Positions 14,844-23,807 are shown, numbered from the stretch's first letter. The stretch: DNA of 64,000 nt from Kitasatospora sp. MAA19 (GCF_029894125.1 NZ_JARXYZ010000015.1:124001-188000); one strand, 5' to 3'. The notes: a model not told the origin generated them from the sequence alone. Made by a program: numbers and translations.

Positions 14844-17504
14844 GTGCGCTTGGTTCGACATCGCCTCCGCCGGGCCGCCCTCACCGTGGCCCTGACCAGC
14901 ATCGCCGCCGCGGCCGGGCCCACCCTTCCGGCCCGGGCCGCCACCCCCGGCTCCGCCGTCCTCGACCAGGGCCACCAGAGCGTGACCTGGCAGAGCCCCC
15001 AGTACGCCAAGGGGGCCCTCGGCGGCGCCACCGCCTGCCCGTCCGCCGCCCAGGACCCGGGCGGCGCGGTCTGCGACCACTTCGACCTCACCGTCAACGT
15101 CCCGGCCGGCTACTGGGCCGACAACCCCGAGGGCGGCGTCCCGGTCTCCGTCCAGTGGCAGAACGCCACCGACGACTTCGACCTCTACATCTACGACGCC
15201 AACGGCAAGGAGGTCGCCGAGAGCGCGGGCACCGCCGACCCCGAGGCCACCGTGATCCCGCAGGCCTCCGGCACCTACCACGTGCTGGTCGTCCCCTACG
15301 ACGTGCACGGCGGCTCCTACACCAGCCGGGCCTACCTGCCGCAGACCGCCGACGCGGGCGACCTGACGGCCTTCTCCGGATCCCAGGGCAGCTACGACAT
15401 CGCCGCCGGCACCCTCAAGGCCAAGGTCGACTTCCTCGCCGACGACCAACTCCGCCTCCAGGCCGCCCCGGACGGCGTCCTCACCGACCCGGCCGGCCGC
15501 ACCATCATCCGCAAGCAGCCCGAACCCCAGCGCGACACCAGCACCTTCGACGCCGGCGCCTACTACGGCATCCGCGCCAAGGACGTGGTCCTGCGGGTCT
15601 ACAAGCACCCCCTGCGGTTCGGCCTGTACCGGGCCGACGACCGCACCGCCGTCTGGCAGGAGGACGCCCCGCTGCGCTGGAGCACCAGCGGGCTGCGGCA
15701 GAGCCTCACCCGCGGCGCCGACGAGCAGTTCTTCGGCGGCGGCGAGCAGAACGGCAGCTTCTCCCACCGCGACCAGACGATCCACGTCGCCAACAGCACC
15801 AACTGGAACGAGGGCGGCTACAACAACTCGCAGCCCTTCTACGTCTCCAGCGCCGGCTACGGGGTCTTCCGCAACACCTTCGCACCGGGCCTCTACGACT
15901 TCGGCTCGCCCGTCCGCACCGGGCAGCAGGAACGGCGCCTGGACGCCTACTACTTCACCGGCGACGTCAAGTCGGTGATCGGCCAGTACACCGCGCTGGT
16001 CGGCAAGCCCTTCATGCCACCCGTCTACGGCCTGGAGCCCGGCGACTCCGACTGCTACCTGCACAACGCCAACCGCGGCGAGCGCCACACCCTCGACGCG
16101 GTGAAGGTCGCCGACGGCTACGTCCAGAACCAGATGCCGCTGGGCTGGATGCTGGTCAACGACGGCTACGGCTGCGGCTACGAGAACCTGCCGCAGACCG
16201 GCGAGGGCCTGCGCAAGGACCACGCCCAGCTCGGGCTCTGGACCCAGAACGGCCTGCCCAACCAGGCCGAGGAGGTCAAGGCCGGCGTCCGGGTGCGCAA
16301 GCTCGACGTCGCCTGGGTCGGCAACGGCTACGACTTCGCGCTGAACGCCTGCGACCAGGCCAAGTCCGGCATCGAGGACAACAGCGACGCCCGCGGCTTC
16401 GTCTGGCTGCCCGTCTCCTGGGCCGGCGCCCAGCGCTGCGGCGTGCTCTGGAGCGGCGACCAGAGCCTGTCCTGGGACTACATCCGCTGGCAGATCCCCA
16501 CCTACGCCGGCGCGACCATGTCCGGCATCGCCTACGACACCGGCGACGTCGGCTCCATCTTCCGGCGCGACCCGAAGATGTACACCCGCGACCTGCAGTG
16601 GAAGGCCTTCCTCCCGGCCATCATGACCATGGACGGCTGGGCCAAGGACATGGCCGGCAAGGAGCAGCGCGACCAGCAGCCCTGGCTGGACGGCGAGCCC
16701 TACACCTCGATCAACCGCAAGTACCTGCAGCTGAAGGAGCGGCTGCTGCCGTACATGTACACCCTGTCCGCGGAGGCCACCAGGACCGGCATCGGCGCGG
16801 TGCGCCCGCTTGCCCTGGAGTACCCGGACGACCCGGCCGCCCTCGGCCCGAACGCGAAGTACGAGTTCCTGGCCGGACCGGACTTCCTGGTCGCGCCGGT
16901 CTACTCGGACACCACCACGCGCGACGGCATCTACCTGCCCGAGGGCACCTGGACCGACTACTGGACCGGGCGCACCTACCAGGGCCCCACCACGATCAAC
17001 GGCTACTCCGCCCCGCTCGACACCCTGCCGCTGTTCGTCAAGGGCGGCTCGATCGTCCCGATGTGGCCCAAGGGCACGCTGTCCTGGGAGAACCGGGACC
17101 GCGGCGAGCTCGACTACGACCTCTACCCGCAGGGCGACTCGTCCTACACCCTGTACGAGGACGACGGTGTCACCCGGCAGTTCAACGCCGGGTCCTCGGC
17201 CACCCAGCGCGTGGACGTCCACGCCAACCGCGCCGTCACCACCGTCACGGTCGGTGCCAGCGTGGGCAGTTACACCGGCAAGCCGGCCAGCCGGGGGTAC
17301 CGCTTCAGCGTGCACGGCCAGCCCGCCCCGCAACTGGTGGTCACCCAGGGCGGACCGCTGCCCCGGCTGGACTCGGCGGCCGCGCTCGACTCGGCCTCCT
17401 CGGGCTGGTACTACGACGCCGCGACCGGCGTCACGCAGATCAGGACGCCCGCCGTCTCCACCGACCGCGCCTTCTCCGTCAACCTGATCCACGGCGGCCA
17501 CTGA
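14844..17504 (+). CDS. Secreted GH31 glycoside hydrolase with N-terminal PPC-like domain
   Basis: Exported enzyme of 886 residues. A Sec signal peptide (about 1-33, ending PARAA) is followed by a beta-sandwich resembling bacterial pre-peptidase C-terminal (PPC) domains (about 70-165, with DFDLYIYDANGKEV). The GH31 catalytic (beta/alpha)8 barrel and its beta-sandwiches follow. The catalytic nucleophile is probably Asp488 in KLDVAWVGNGYDF and the acid/base Asp539 in WSGDQSLSWDYI. FGGGEQNGSF and PLFVKGGSIVPMW are family landmarks. It would release monosaccharide outside the cell for the upstream importer. AgaR- and AgaS-like neighbours favour alpha-N-acetylgalactosaminide or a related amino sugar, but GH31 also includes alpha-glucosidases and alpha-galactosidases. 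Confidence 0.9.
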   Translation: MRLVRHRLRRAALTVALTSIAAAAGPTLPARAATPGSAVLDQGHQSVTWQSPQYAKGALGGATACPSAAQDPGGAVCDHFDLTVNVPAGYWADNPEGGVPVSVQWQNATDDFDLYIYDANGKEVAESAGTADPEATVIPQASGTYHVLVVPYDVHGGSYTSRAYLPQTADAGDLTAFSGSQGSYDIAAGTLKAKVDFLADDQLRLQAAPDGVLTDPAGRTIIRKQPEPQRDTSTFDAGAYYGIRAKDVVLRVYKHPLRFGLYRADDRTAVWQEDAPLRWSTSGLRQSLTRGADEQFFGGGEQNGSFSHRDQTIHVANSTNWNEGGYNNSQPFYVSSAGYGVFRNTFAPGLYDFGSPVRTGQQERRLDAYYFTGDVKSVIGQYTALVGKPFMPPVYGLEPGDSDCYLHNANRGERHTLDAVKVADGYVQNQMPLGWMLVNDGYGCGYENLPQTGEGLRKDHAQLGLWTQNGLPNQAEEVKAGVRVRKLDVAWVGNGYDFALNACDQAKSGIEDNSDARGFVWLPVSWAGAQRCGVLWSGDQSLSWDYIRWQIPTYAGATMSGIAYDTGDVGSIFRRDPKMYTRDLQWKAFLPAIMTMDGWAKDMAGKEQRDQQPWLDGEPYTSINRKYLQLKERLLPYMYTLSAEATRTGIGAVRPLALEYPDDPAALGPNAKYEFLAGPDFLVAPVYSDTTTRDGIYLPEGTWTDYWTGRTYQGPTTINGYSAPLDTLPLFVKGGSIVPMWPKGTLSWENRDRGELDYDLYPQGDSSYTLYEDDGVTRQFNAGSSATQRVDVHANRAVTTVTVGASVGSYTGKPASRGYRFSVHGQPAPQLVVTQGGPLPRLDSAAALDSASSGWYYDAATGVTQIRTPAVSTDRAFSVNLIHGGH

Positions 17505-17532
17505 CCGTCCGCCACCGCCCACCCGGCACCTG

Positions 17533-17564
17533 GGGCTCCCTCGCGACGCGTCGCGAGGGAGCCC
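17533..17564. terminator. Perfect 32-bp palindromic hairpin between convergent genes
   Basis: GGGCTCCCTCGCGACG and its exact complement abut without a loop (17533-17548, 17549-17564), 29 bp after the GH31 stop and before the convergent DinB gene. Likely a bidirectional terminator; there is no T-tract, as is common in streptomycetes. Confidence 0.75.
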
Positions 17565-17600
17565 TCCGCCGTCGGTGCGTGTTCCTGCTACGGGAGCGAG

Positions 17601-18161
17601 CTACTGGCCCACCCGGCCGTCGACGCATTCGCGCAGCAGGTCGGCGTGGCCGCAGTGGCGGGCGTACTCCTCGATCCGGTGGACCCACAGCTCGCGGACG
17701 GAGTTGCCGTCGTGCCCCACCCGCGCGCCGAGATCCGGATACTCCGCCAGCGCCGCGTCGGTGGCCGCCTGTTCGCGGGCGAGGTCGGCGAATGCGCCCT
17801 CGACCAGCTCCTGCTCCGCGGCGGCTCCCTCGAAGTCGCCGTCATCCGCGCCGTACAGCGTCGGTGCCGGCTCTCCCGGCAGGACCCAGTTGCGCCAGTC
17901 CCGCTCCACCTCGGCGAGATGGCGGACCAGCCCGAGCAGGGACATCGTCGACGGCGGGACCGACCGGCGCGCCAGCTGCTCCGGGTCCAGCCCCTCGCAC
18001 TTCATCCGCAGCGTCAGCCGATAGCTCGTCAGGAAGTCCTGCAGCGTCGCCAACTCACCGTCCGGACCGGCGCCGTCATTGTTGCGGGGGTCCTCCCCCG
18101 GGTCCGCCCACATGTCGGGGTAGACGCTGGCCTGACTCCACCGCTCGGGTTTGTCGCTCAT
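17601..18161 (-). CDS. DinB/DUF664-family protein
   Basis: Four-helix-bundle protein of 186 residues of the DinB superfamily, in which three histidines bind a divalent metal. Candidate ligands are visible in LVRHLAEVERDWRNW and in VHRIEEYARHCGHADLLRE near the C-terminus. Many members are thiol-dependent S-transferases or of unknown function, so no reaction is assigned. The ATG at 18161 has GAGGAG about 10 bases upstream; ATGs at 18170 and 18197 are less well spaced. It is the last gene of a minus-strand series and ends at the palindromic terminator. Confidence 0.85.
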   Translation of the reverse strand: MSDKPERWSQASVYPDMWADPGEDPRNNDGAGPDGELATLQDFLTSYRLTLRMKCEGLDPEQLARRSVPPSTMSLLGLVRHLAEVERDWRNWVLPGEPAPTLYGADDGDFEGAAAEQELVEGAFADLAREQAATDAALAEYPDLGARVGHDGNSVRELWVHRIEEYARHCGHADLLRECVDGRVGQ

Positions 18162-18205
18162 CGTCCGCATGCTCCTCAGCAGCGGTCCGACGCGCAAGTG
18201 GTTAT

Positions 18206-19135
18206 TCAGGCGGACCCTGTCACCGGATCCGGTGTCGCCCGTGCGCGGCCGCCGTCCCCCGCTGCCGTAGGTCCCCGGTCCGCCTCGCCGAGCAGGGCGT
18301 GGAAGGCCGCCGCCACGGCGGCCGGCCGCTCCTGCATGGCGACGTGGCCCACGCCGGGCAGGGTGAGGAGGCGGACGTCGTGGAAGGCCGCGTAGGCGCG
18401 CCGTGCCGTGCGGAAGGGGACGAGCCGGTCATCCCGCCCGTAGACGAGCAGGGTGGGCGCGGTGACCCGGCGCGCCTGCCGCCACGCCGACGCCTCCCCC
18501 CGCCGCAGGAAGGCGCGGACCAGCGCGCGGGCCCCTTCGCCGAGCATGTCCTGCGCGTACGGCAGCTCCGCCCGGCGGCGGCGCTCGCGTTCCTCGACCG
18601 CCCGCTGCTCGGCGCCGACGAGCGCGGGGTCCGCGTAGATCAGCCGGTACAGCTCGTCCAGTTGGCTGTCGGGGCTCTGCGCCGCCAGGCGCCGGGAGTA
18701 GAGCCGCGGGACGCCCGGCAGCCCGAGCAGCGCCACCTGGAGGGCCCGGTACGGCGGGACGACCGGCAGCGCGGGCGAGATCAGCGTCAGCGTGCGGACC
18801 AGGTCCGGCCGGTACGCGCCGAGGCGCAGGGCGATCAGGCCGCCCAGGGAGTTGCCGACCAGGTGCACGCGGCGGTGCCCGGCGCGGTCGAGGAAGCGGG
18901 CCACGGCCGCGGCCTGTCGCTCGACGGTGATGTCCCCGTCGAGCGGGGGCGCCGAGCGGCCGAAGCCCGGGAGGTCGACGGCCAGGCAGTGCACCGACGT
19001 CCGCACGAGGTCGATCAGCCCGGCCCAGTTGTGGGTCCACCCGCCCAGGCCGTGCAGGAACACGGCGGTGTCGGTCAGCGGGTCGGCGCTGCGGACGTGC
19101 TCGACCGCGAGGGTCGGCTGCACGGTCGGCTGCAT
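18206..19135 (-). CDS. Alpha/beta hydrolase
   Basis: Alpha/beta-hydrolase fold enzyme of 309 residues. The oxyanion HG motif (FLHGLGGWTHNW), nucleophile elbow GNSLGG, the acid in LLVYGRDDRLVPF, and the catalytic His in LPGVGHVAMQERP make a complete Ser-Asp-His triad. No signal peptide, so it is cytoplasmic. ATG at 19135 follows GAAGGAG. Substrate cannot be read from sequence. It lies about 100 bp after the glycosyltransferase, with the 16-bp repeat array in between, and 44 bp before the DinB gene. Confidence 0.9.
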   Translation of the reverse strand: MQPTVQPTLAVEHVRSADPLTDTAVFLHGLGGWTHNWAGLIDLVRTSVHCLAVDLPGFGRSAPPLDGDITVERQAAAVARFLDRAGHRRVHLVGNSLGGLIALRLGAYRPDLVRTLTLISPALPVVPPYRALQVALLGLPGVPRLYSRRLAAQSPDSQLDELYRLIYADPALVGAEQRAVEERERRRRAELPYAQDMLGEGARALVRAFLRRGEASAWRQARRVTAPTLLVYGRDDRLVPFRTARRAYAAFHDVRLLTLPGVGHVAMQERPAAVAAAFHALLGEADRGPTAAGDGGRARATPDPVTGSA

Positions 19136-19160
19136 GGAGATCTGCTCCTTCGGGAGTTGT

Positions 19161-19224
19161 CCGAACCGGTCGTCGTCCGAACCGGTCGTCGCCTGCGCCG
19201 GTCGCCGTCTGCGCCGGTCGTCGT
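19161..19224. repeat. 16-bp tandem repeat array, four units
   Basis: Four head-to-tail 16-bp units (19161, 19177, 19193, 19209): CCGAACCGGTCGTCGT, the same with a final C, CTGCGCCGGTCGCCGT, CTGCGCCGGTCGTCGT. The array fills most of the gap between the glycosyltransferase stop and the hydrolase start, so it would be in the 5' region of the hydrolase mRNA. Confidence 0.85.
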
Positions 19225-19236
19225 CTGCGCACCGGC

Positions 19237-20451
19237 TCACTCGTGGCGCTGCCGGGCCGTCTCGGCGATGGCGAGCCGGTAGTGCCCGACGAGTTGGTCG
19301 CCGACCGCCGCCCAGCTGCGTTCCGCCACGGCGGCACGCCCGGCCCTCCCCAGCGTCGCGCGCAGTTCGCTGTTCCGGGCGAGCCGTTCCACGGCCGCCC
19401 GGAACGCCTCCCCCGAACCGGGCGGGACGAGGTAGCCGGTCCGCCCCGGCCGTACGAGGTCCAGCGGGCCGCCGGCGGCCGGGGCAACCACGGGCAGCCC
19501 GCTCGCCATGGCCTCCTGGACCGTCTGCCCGAAGGTCTCGAACGGCCCCGCGTGGGCGAACACGTCGAACGAGGCGTAGAGCCGCGCCAGTTCGTGTCCG
19601 GTCCGGTTGCCCAGGAAGACCGCGTCCACGAGTCCGGTCTCCAGCCGCGGCCGGCAGGGCCCGTCACCGACGACCACCAGCCGTACGCCCGGGATCCGGG
19701 ACACCTCCGCCAGCCGGTCGACCTGCTTCTCCGGCGCCAGTCGCCCGACGTATCCGACCAGCACCTCGCCGCCGGGCCCGAGTCGACGGCGCAACGCCTC
19801 GTCGCGGTGCCGGGGATCGAACCGCACGGAGTCCACACCTCGGGGCCACAGGTGGACCCGTGGCACGCCGTGCGCCGCCAGGGCGCGGCACGACGCCTCG
19901 GCCGGGGCCAGCGTCCGCGAGGCCGTCGCGTGGATGCGCCGGATCTGCCGCCAGGCCAGCCGCTCCCAGACGCCTCCGGCCACCGGCAGGTAGGTCCGGG
20001 CGTAGGCGGCCATGTCGGTCTGGAACACGGCGACCACCGGAATCCCGGCCCGGCCGGCCGCCGACCGCCCCGCCGCGCCCAGCACGAACGGCCCGGCCAG
20101 GTGGACCACATGGGGGCGGTACAGCTCGATCGCGTCGGCCACCTGCCGCCCCGGGAGCGCGATCCGCACGTCCGGATAGCCGGGCAGCGCGACGGACGGG
20201 ACCCGGACGACCCGGTAGCCGTAGCCCGAGTCCGGGATGTCACTGCCACGCCGGCGGTCGGCCACCGCCGGCGCGACGACGATCGGGGTGTGCCCCCGGG
20301 ACACGAGGTGGTCGGCCGTCCTGAGCACGCTGTGGGCCACCCCGTTGACCTGCGGCGCGAAGGACTCGGCGACGACCACGACACGGAGCCGCTCAGCGCC
20401 GCGCACCGGAGCCTCCGCAACGGGCGGCCGCTCGGAAGGGGCCCTGGTCAC
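19237..20451 (-). CDS. GT4-family glycosyltransferase (MgtA/PimB-like mannosyltransferase)
   Basis: Two-domain GT-B enzyme of 404 residues. N-terminal acceptor domain begins VVVVAESFAPQVNGVAHSVL; the C-terminal donor domain has YVGRLAPEKQVDRL, VVVGDGP and the EX7E-type segment GPFETFGQTVQEAMASGLP. This pattern is close to GDP-mannose-dependent lipid mannosyltransferases of actinobacteria. GTG start overlaps the desaturase stop (GTGA), so lipid desaturation and glycosylation are translationally coupled, suggesting a membrane glycolipid role (inference). Confidence 0.9.
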   Translation of the reverse strand: MTRAPSERPPVAEAPVRGAERLRVVVVAESFAPQVNGVAHSVLRTADHLVSRGHTPIVVAPAVADRRRGSDIPDSGYGYRVVRVPSVALPGYPDVRIALPGRQVADAIELYRPHVVHLAGPFVLGAAGRSAAGRAGIPVVAVFQTDMAAYARTYLPVAGGVWERLAWRQIRRIHATASRTLAPAEASCRALAAHGVPRVHLWPRGVDSVRFDPRHRDEALRRRLGPGGEVLVGYVGRLAPEKQVDRLAEVSRIPGVRLVVVGDGPCRPRLETGLVDAVFLGNRTGHELARLYASFDVFAHAGPFETFGQTVQEAMASGLPVVAPAAGGPLDLVRPGRTGYLVPPGSGEAFRAAVERLARNSELRATLGRAGRAAVAERSWAAVGDQLVGHYRLAIAETARQRHE

Positions 20452-21518
20452 CGGGCGCCCTCGGTCCGCCGGGACGGCCGTACGGACCGATCCGCCGTGG
20501 CGGCGCGGCCCACCGAGCGCAGATCCCGCAGGATCTCCCGGAACGACTCGACGAGGCCGGCCTCGCAGTACTCCAGGCCGATCTCGGCGCAGTAGCCGCG
20601 CACGATGCGCGAGGCGGACCGAAGCGCCACCACCGGCATGGCGGGGAAGAGGTGGTGCTCGATCTGGTAGCCGAGGCCGCCGAACAGGAAGTGGACGAAG
20701 CGGCCCGCCCGGAGGTTGCGGGAGGGGAGCACCTGCCGGCGGAGGAAGTCCGTGCGCTCCGCGTCGCGGCCGGTCATCGGCATGCCCTTGTGGTTCGGCG
20801 CGAAGATGCATCCCAGGTAGACGCCGAAGACGGCGCCGAACAGCACGACGAAGGCCAGGGCCTGGAGCGGTGTGAGGACGACGACCACCAGGGCCGCTGC
20901 CAGGAGGTAGTGCAGCGCGGCGAGCGTCCGTTCCAGGGTCCGGTACCGGACCGAACCCCGGGTCAGGGTCAGCCAGGTGGCGACGGCGAGGCCGAGCGCC
21001 TGCAACGAGAGCAGCGGAAGGAACAGCTCCGCCTGGTGCCTGGCGACGAACCGTCGCATACCCGTGGTCCGGCCGGCCTGTTCGGCGGTCCTGACGAACA
21101 GGATCGAGTCGGCGGCGGGGTCGTGCCCCTCGCGGTTCGGCTGCGCGTGGTGGCGGTTGTGGTCGCTCACCCACCACCCGTAGCTCATCCCGACGACGAG
21201 GTTCCCCAGGAGGATCCCCATCAGATCGGTCGACCGGCGGCCGGCGCGCACCGCGCGGTGCGCGACGTCGTGGCCGAGCAGGGCCAACTGACCGAGCACG
21301 AAGGCGAAGAGGGGGGCGAGGAGCAGCTGGCGCCAGGTCGCGCCGAGTGCGGCGAACGCCGCCAGGAGCAGGCCCAGGGCGACGATCAGGGCCGAACTCC
21401 TGCCCAGGTAGTACAGCGGCCGCCTTCGCAGCAGGCCGGCATCCGAGACGCGCCGGTACAACTCGGTGAAATCGTCGCGCCTGGCCGTGCCGGCCCCCGC
21501 GGTCTCCGGAACTGTCAT
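20448..21518 (-). CDS. Membrane fatty acid desaturase
   Basis: Integral-membrane di-iron desaturase of about 356 residues. The three histidine boxes are present: HDVAHR, HNRHH, and QIEHHLFP, the last in the Q-x-x-H-H form of front-end/acyl-lipid desaturases. Hydrophobic pairs of helices surround the boxes (ALIVALGLLLAAFAALG and LLAAALVVVVLTPLQALA). ATG at 21518 is preceded by GAAGAGGCG. It introduces a double bond into an acyl chain at the membrane using O2 and an electron donor. It overlaps the GT4 gene downstream. Confidence 0.92.
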   Translation of the reverse strand: MTVPETAGAGTARRDDFTELYRRVSDAGLLRRRPLYYLGRSSALIVALGLLLAAFAALGATWRQLLLAPLFAFVLGQLALLGHDVAHRAVRAGRRSTDLMGILLGNLVVGMSYGWWVSDHNRHHAQPNREGHDPAADSILFVRTAEQAGRTTGMRRFVARHQAELFLPLLSLQALGLAVATWLTLTRGSVRYRTLERTLAALHYLLAAALVVVVLTPLQALAFVVLFGAVFGVYLGCIFAPNHKGMPMTGRDAERTDFLRRQVLPSRNLRAGRFVHFLFGGLGYQIEHHLFPAMPVVALRSASRIVRGYCAEIGLEYCEAGLVESFREILRDLRSVGRAATADRSVRPSRRTEGAR

Positions 21519-21838
21519 GCCACCGTCGCCTCTTCGGAATGCCCCGGTCGACCGTGACCGCCACACCGCACGACCCCGGACCGGAGGGCACCACCCTTCC
21601 GCAGACCTCGCACGGTGTCCCGCTACCACGCAGCGATTCCCCAGAACGAGTCACCCCGAGCCCGCTGCCGGCGCCGGGGCCGTCCTCGACCCCGATCGTC
21701 AGGGGGCGGGCGGCACGGCACCGGTACCGGTACCCGCGAACGCCGACCGCCCGGCCGCCGGCTCAGGTGTGCCGGCGACCGGGCGGTCGGCGCCCGGGTG
21801 TTCGCGCCTTCGCGCGCCCGGGTGTTCGCGCGTTCGGG
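21519..21838. other. Intergenic region with a terminator and a 24-bp direct repeat
   Basis: No convincing gene. Holds a 14-bp perfect stem CGCCGACCGCCCGG (21741-21754) / CCGGGCGGTCGGCG (21779-21792), probably the terminator of the NCS1 permease gene, which stops at 21839. A 17-bp sequence CGCCCGGGTGTTCGCGC is repeated at 21791-21807 and 21815-21831. Confidence 0.6.
21741..21792 (-). terminator. Terminator of the NCS1 permease gene
   Basis: Perfect 14-bp inverted repeat with a 24-base loop that itself contains a GCCGGC pair, about 50 bp downstream of the permease stop and upstream of the desaturase start. Confidence 0.6.
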
Positions 21839-23311
21839 TCAGACGGTGACCCGCTCGGCCGTGACGGCGGAGGCCTCCTCGGGGGCGGCGGGCGCGTTCT
21901 CCCGGGGCGCGGGGAGCACGGCCATGATCACGCCGGAGATCACGATGGTCGCCGCCCAGGCGAGCCCGTACTCACCGATGGGCGTGCCGGAGAACGGGCC
22001 GGAGAACCAGTCGCACTTGGTGAAGGCGAGGCCGAGCAGCAGCGCGACCACCCAGGACACCATCGCCTGCCAGCAGAAGCCGCCCACGTACCAGTACCGG
22101 CTGCTCCGGCCGGTGTCCATCAGCGCGGCGGCGTCGTAGCGCACGGCACGCGACCGCCGCCGCCACATGTCCACCGCGTAGACCCCGATCCAGGCCGAGA
22201 AGGAGACGGCGAGCAGGATCAGGAAGGTGATGAAGGAGCCCAGGAAGCTCTTGGCCACCAGCATCAGCATCAGACCACCGATCAGCGAGATCACGGCGTT
22301 GATGCTCACGGCCGTGGCGCGCGGCAGTTTCACGCCCATGGTCTGGGCGGTGAAGCCGGCCGAGTACATCGAGAGGCTGTTGATCAGCATCATGCCCACG
22401 ATCGCGGTCAGCAGGTACGGCACGGCCAGCCAGGTCGGCAGCAGGTCGCCGAGGAAGGCGACCGGGTCCGAGGCCTCCGCCAGACCGGGCGAGGCCACCG
22501 CCATCACCCCGCCCATCAGCACCATCGGCACCATCACCAGCGCGGCGCCCGAAACCGTCACACCGGCGATCTTCCGACCGGAGGTGGCGTGCGGCAGGTA
22601 GCGCGTGAAGTCCGGGCCGGTGGGGACCCAGCTGATGCCGCCGGCGGCGATGGTCCCGATGCCCGCGATCATCATCGCGGTGGTGCCCGCGGGCTTGGAG
22701 AAGACCTCGCTCCAGTGCACGGTCGCGATCAGGTAGCCCAGCACCAGGACGCTGAAGACGCCGAAGAGGTACGTCGACCAGGTGTTGCAGACGCTCAGCG
22801 CCTTCCGGCCCATCCCGGAGACCAGGAACGTACAGGCGACGAAGCCCACGAGCGTGACGACGATCAGCGCGGTGTTGCTCTTGACGCCGAAGAGCAGGTC
22901 GAGAACGGTCAGCACGGCGTAGGCACCGGTGACGGCGTTGATCGTCTCCCAACCGAACCGGGCGATCCAGAGGATCGCGCCGGGGAACAGGTTGCCGCGC
23001 ACCCCGAAGGTGGCCCGTGAGAGCGTCGCGCCCGGCGCCCCGCCCCACTTCCCGGAGACGGACAACAAGCCGACCATGCCGAACGAGGCGACCGCGGCGC
23101 ACGCCGCGACGATCAGGACCTGCCAGAAGTTCAGCTTGTTGAACACCACCAGGGCCGCACCCATGGTGAGCAGCAGGACGCTGATGTTCGCCGCGACCCA
23201 GGTCGGGAAGAGCTCGCGGACCCTGCCCCGGCGCTCGTGGTCCGGGACGGGTTCGATACCGCGGGTCTCTATCGCGCCGTCGTCGGTGGCGGCGGTGGAC
23301 AGGTTGTCCAT
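21839..23311 (-). CDS. NCS1-family nucleobase permease (CodB/purine-cytosine type)
   Basis: Transporter of 490 residues with about 12 hydrophobic helices, of the nucleobase:cation symporter-1 family (cytosine, purines, allantoin, hydantoin). Landmarks: GKWGGAPGATLSRATFGVRG, LWIARFGWETINAVTGAYA, and SWVPTGPDFTRYLP. It imports a nucleobase-like compound with Na+ or H+. ATG at 23311 has GGAG eight bases upstream; an upstream ATG at 23368 falls inside an operator-like palindrome and is unlikely. No catabolic gene accompanies it, so the substrate is open. Confidence 0.92.
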   Translation of the reverse strand: MDNLSTAATDDGAIETRGIEPVPDHERRGRVRELFPTWVAANISVLLLTMGAALVVFNKLNFWQVLIVAACAAVASFGMVGLLSVSGKWGGAPGATLSRATFGVRGNLFPGAILWIARFGWETINAVTGAYAVLTVLDLLFGVKSNTALIVVTLVGFVACTFLVSGMGRKALSVCNTWSTYLFGVFSVLVLGYLIATVHWSEVFSKPAGTTAMMIAGIGTIAAGGISWVPTGPDFTRYLPHATSGRKIAGVTVSGAALVMVPMVLMGGVMAVASPGLAEASDPVAFLGDLLPTWLAVPYLLTAIVGMMLINSLSMYSAGFTAQTMGVKLPRATAVSINAVISLIGGLMLMLVAKSFLGSFITFLILLAVSFSAWIGVYAVDMWRRRSRAVRYDAAALMDTGRSSRYWYVGGFCWQAMVSWVVALLLGLAFTKCDWFSGPFSGTPIGEYGLAWAATIVISGVIMAVLPAPRENAPAAPEEASAVTAERVTV

Positions 23312-23356
23312 GAGGGTGGCTCCGTGCGTGTGAAGCGGGAGGTAAAATCGGACATT

Positions 23357-23393
23357 TTCCATATTCATGGAAGTCTTCGCGCGTAGCGCGCGA
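23357..23393 (-). promoter_or_regulatory. Two palindromes upstream of the NCS1 permease gene
   Basis: TTCCATATTCATGGAA (23357-23372, arms of 6) and TCGCGCGTAGCGCGCGA (23377-23393, arms of 7) lie side by side 46-82 bp upstream of the permease ATG. The first is unusually AT-rich for this DNA. They look like regulator sites; no cognate regulator is evident nearby. Confidence 0.55.
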
Positions 23394-23427
23394 GTCCAGC
23401 CATCCTACTTTGACCCGTTGATATCCA

Positions 23428-23760
23428 TTGCTCCCCTCAGCGCTCGGACACCGCCGGCCGGTGGCGGTCGCGCTGCGCTCCTCCGGCGCCGCCTCCTGGC
23501 AGGCCCGGCGCAGCATCTGCTCGCTCTGCGTGACCACGCACACCGGGGGCAACTCACTCCCGGTCACGCCCCTCGCCGGGAAGGCCGGCAAACAGGGCAA
23601 CTCCGTGGGCGCGTACACGTGCAGCGACCTCGCCTGCTCGCTCTACGTGCGCGGCGAGAAGGACGTCGGCACGTGGCTGCACGAGTCGCTCACCGTGGAG
23701 GAGAAGATCGGGCGGACCGTGGCGAATCTCACCGCCTTCGCCGCCAAGGTCACCGCCTGA
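23428..23760 (+). pseudogene. 5'-truncated FBP-domain (treble-clef zinc finger) gene
   Basis: The 110-codon frame carries the C-terminal zinc-finger part of FBP/FusB-like EF-G-binding proteins: SICSLCVTTHTGG, then PLAGKAGKQGNSVG, then CSDLACSLYVRG. The four metal Cys are present (CxxC and C-x4-C). Full-length actinobacterial homologues have roughly 60-80 more residues before the RPVAVALR segment, and these are missing. Upstream DNA is instead the control region of the permease gene, and the only start is a TTG without a Shine-Dalgarno. Probably a relic; a shortened functional form is possible. Confidence 0.6.
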
Positions 23761-23807
23761 CCGACGACGACGGCGGCCCGGCCGACGGCTCGGGCCTCCC
23801 GTCTCAG

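Noticed and set aside
14781-17522. 913-codon open frame antisense to the GH31 gene
   Set aside because: Val/Gly-rich product with no domain; it is the mirror of third-base GC bias. GH31 on the other strand has catalytic motifs and a signal peptide.
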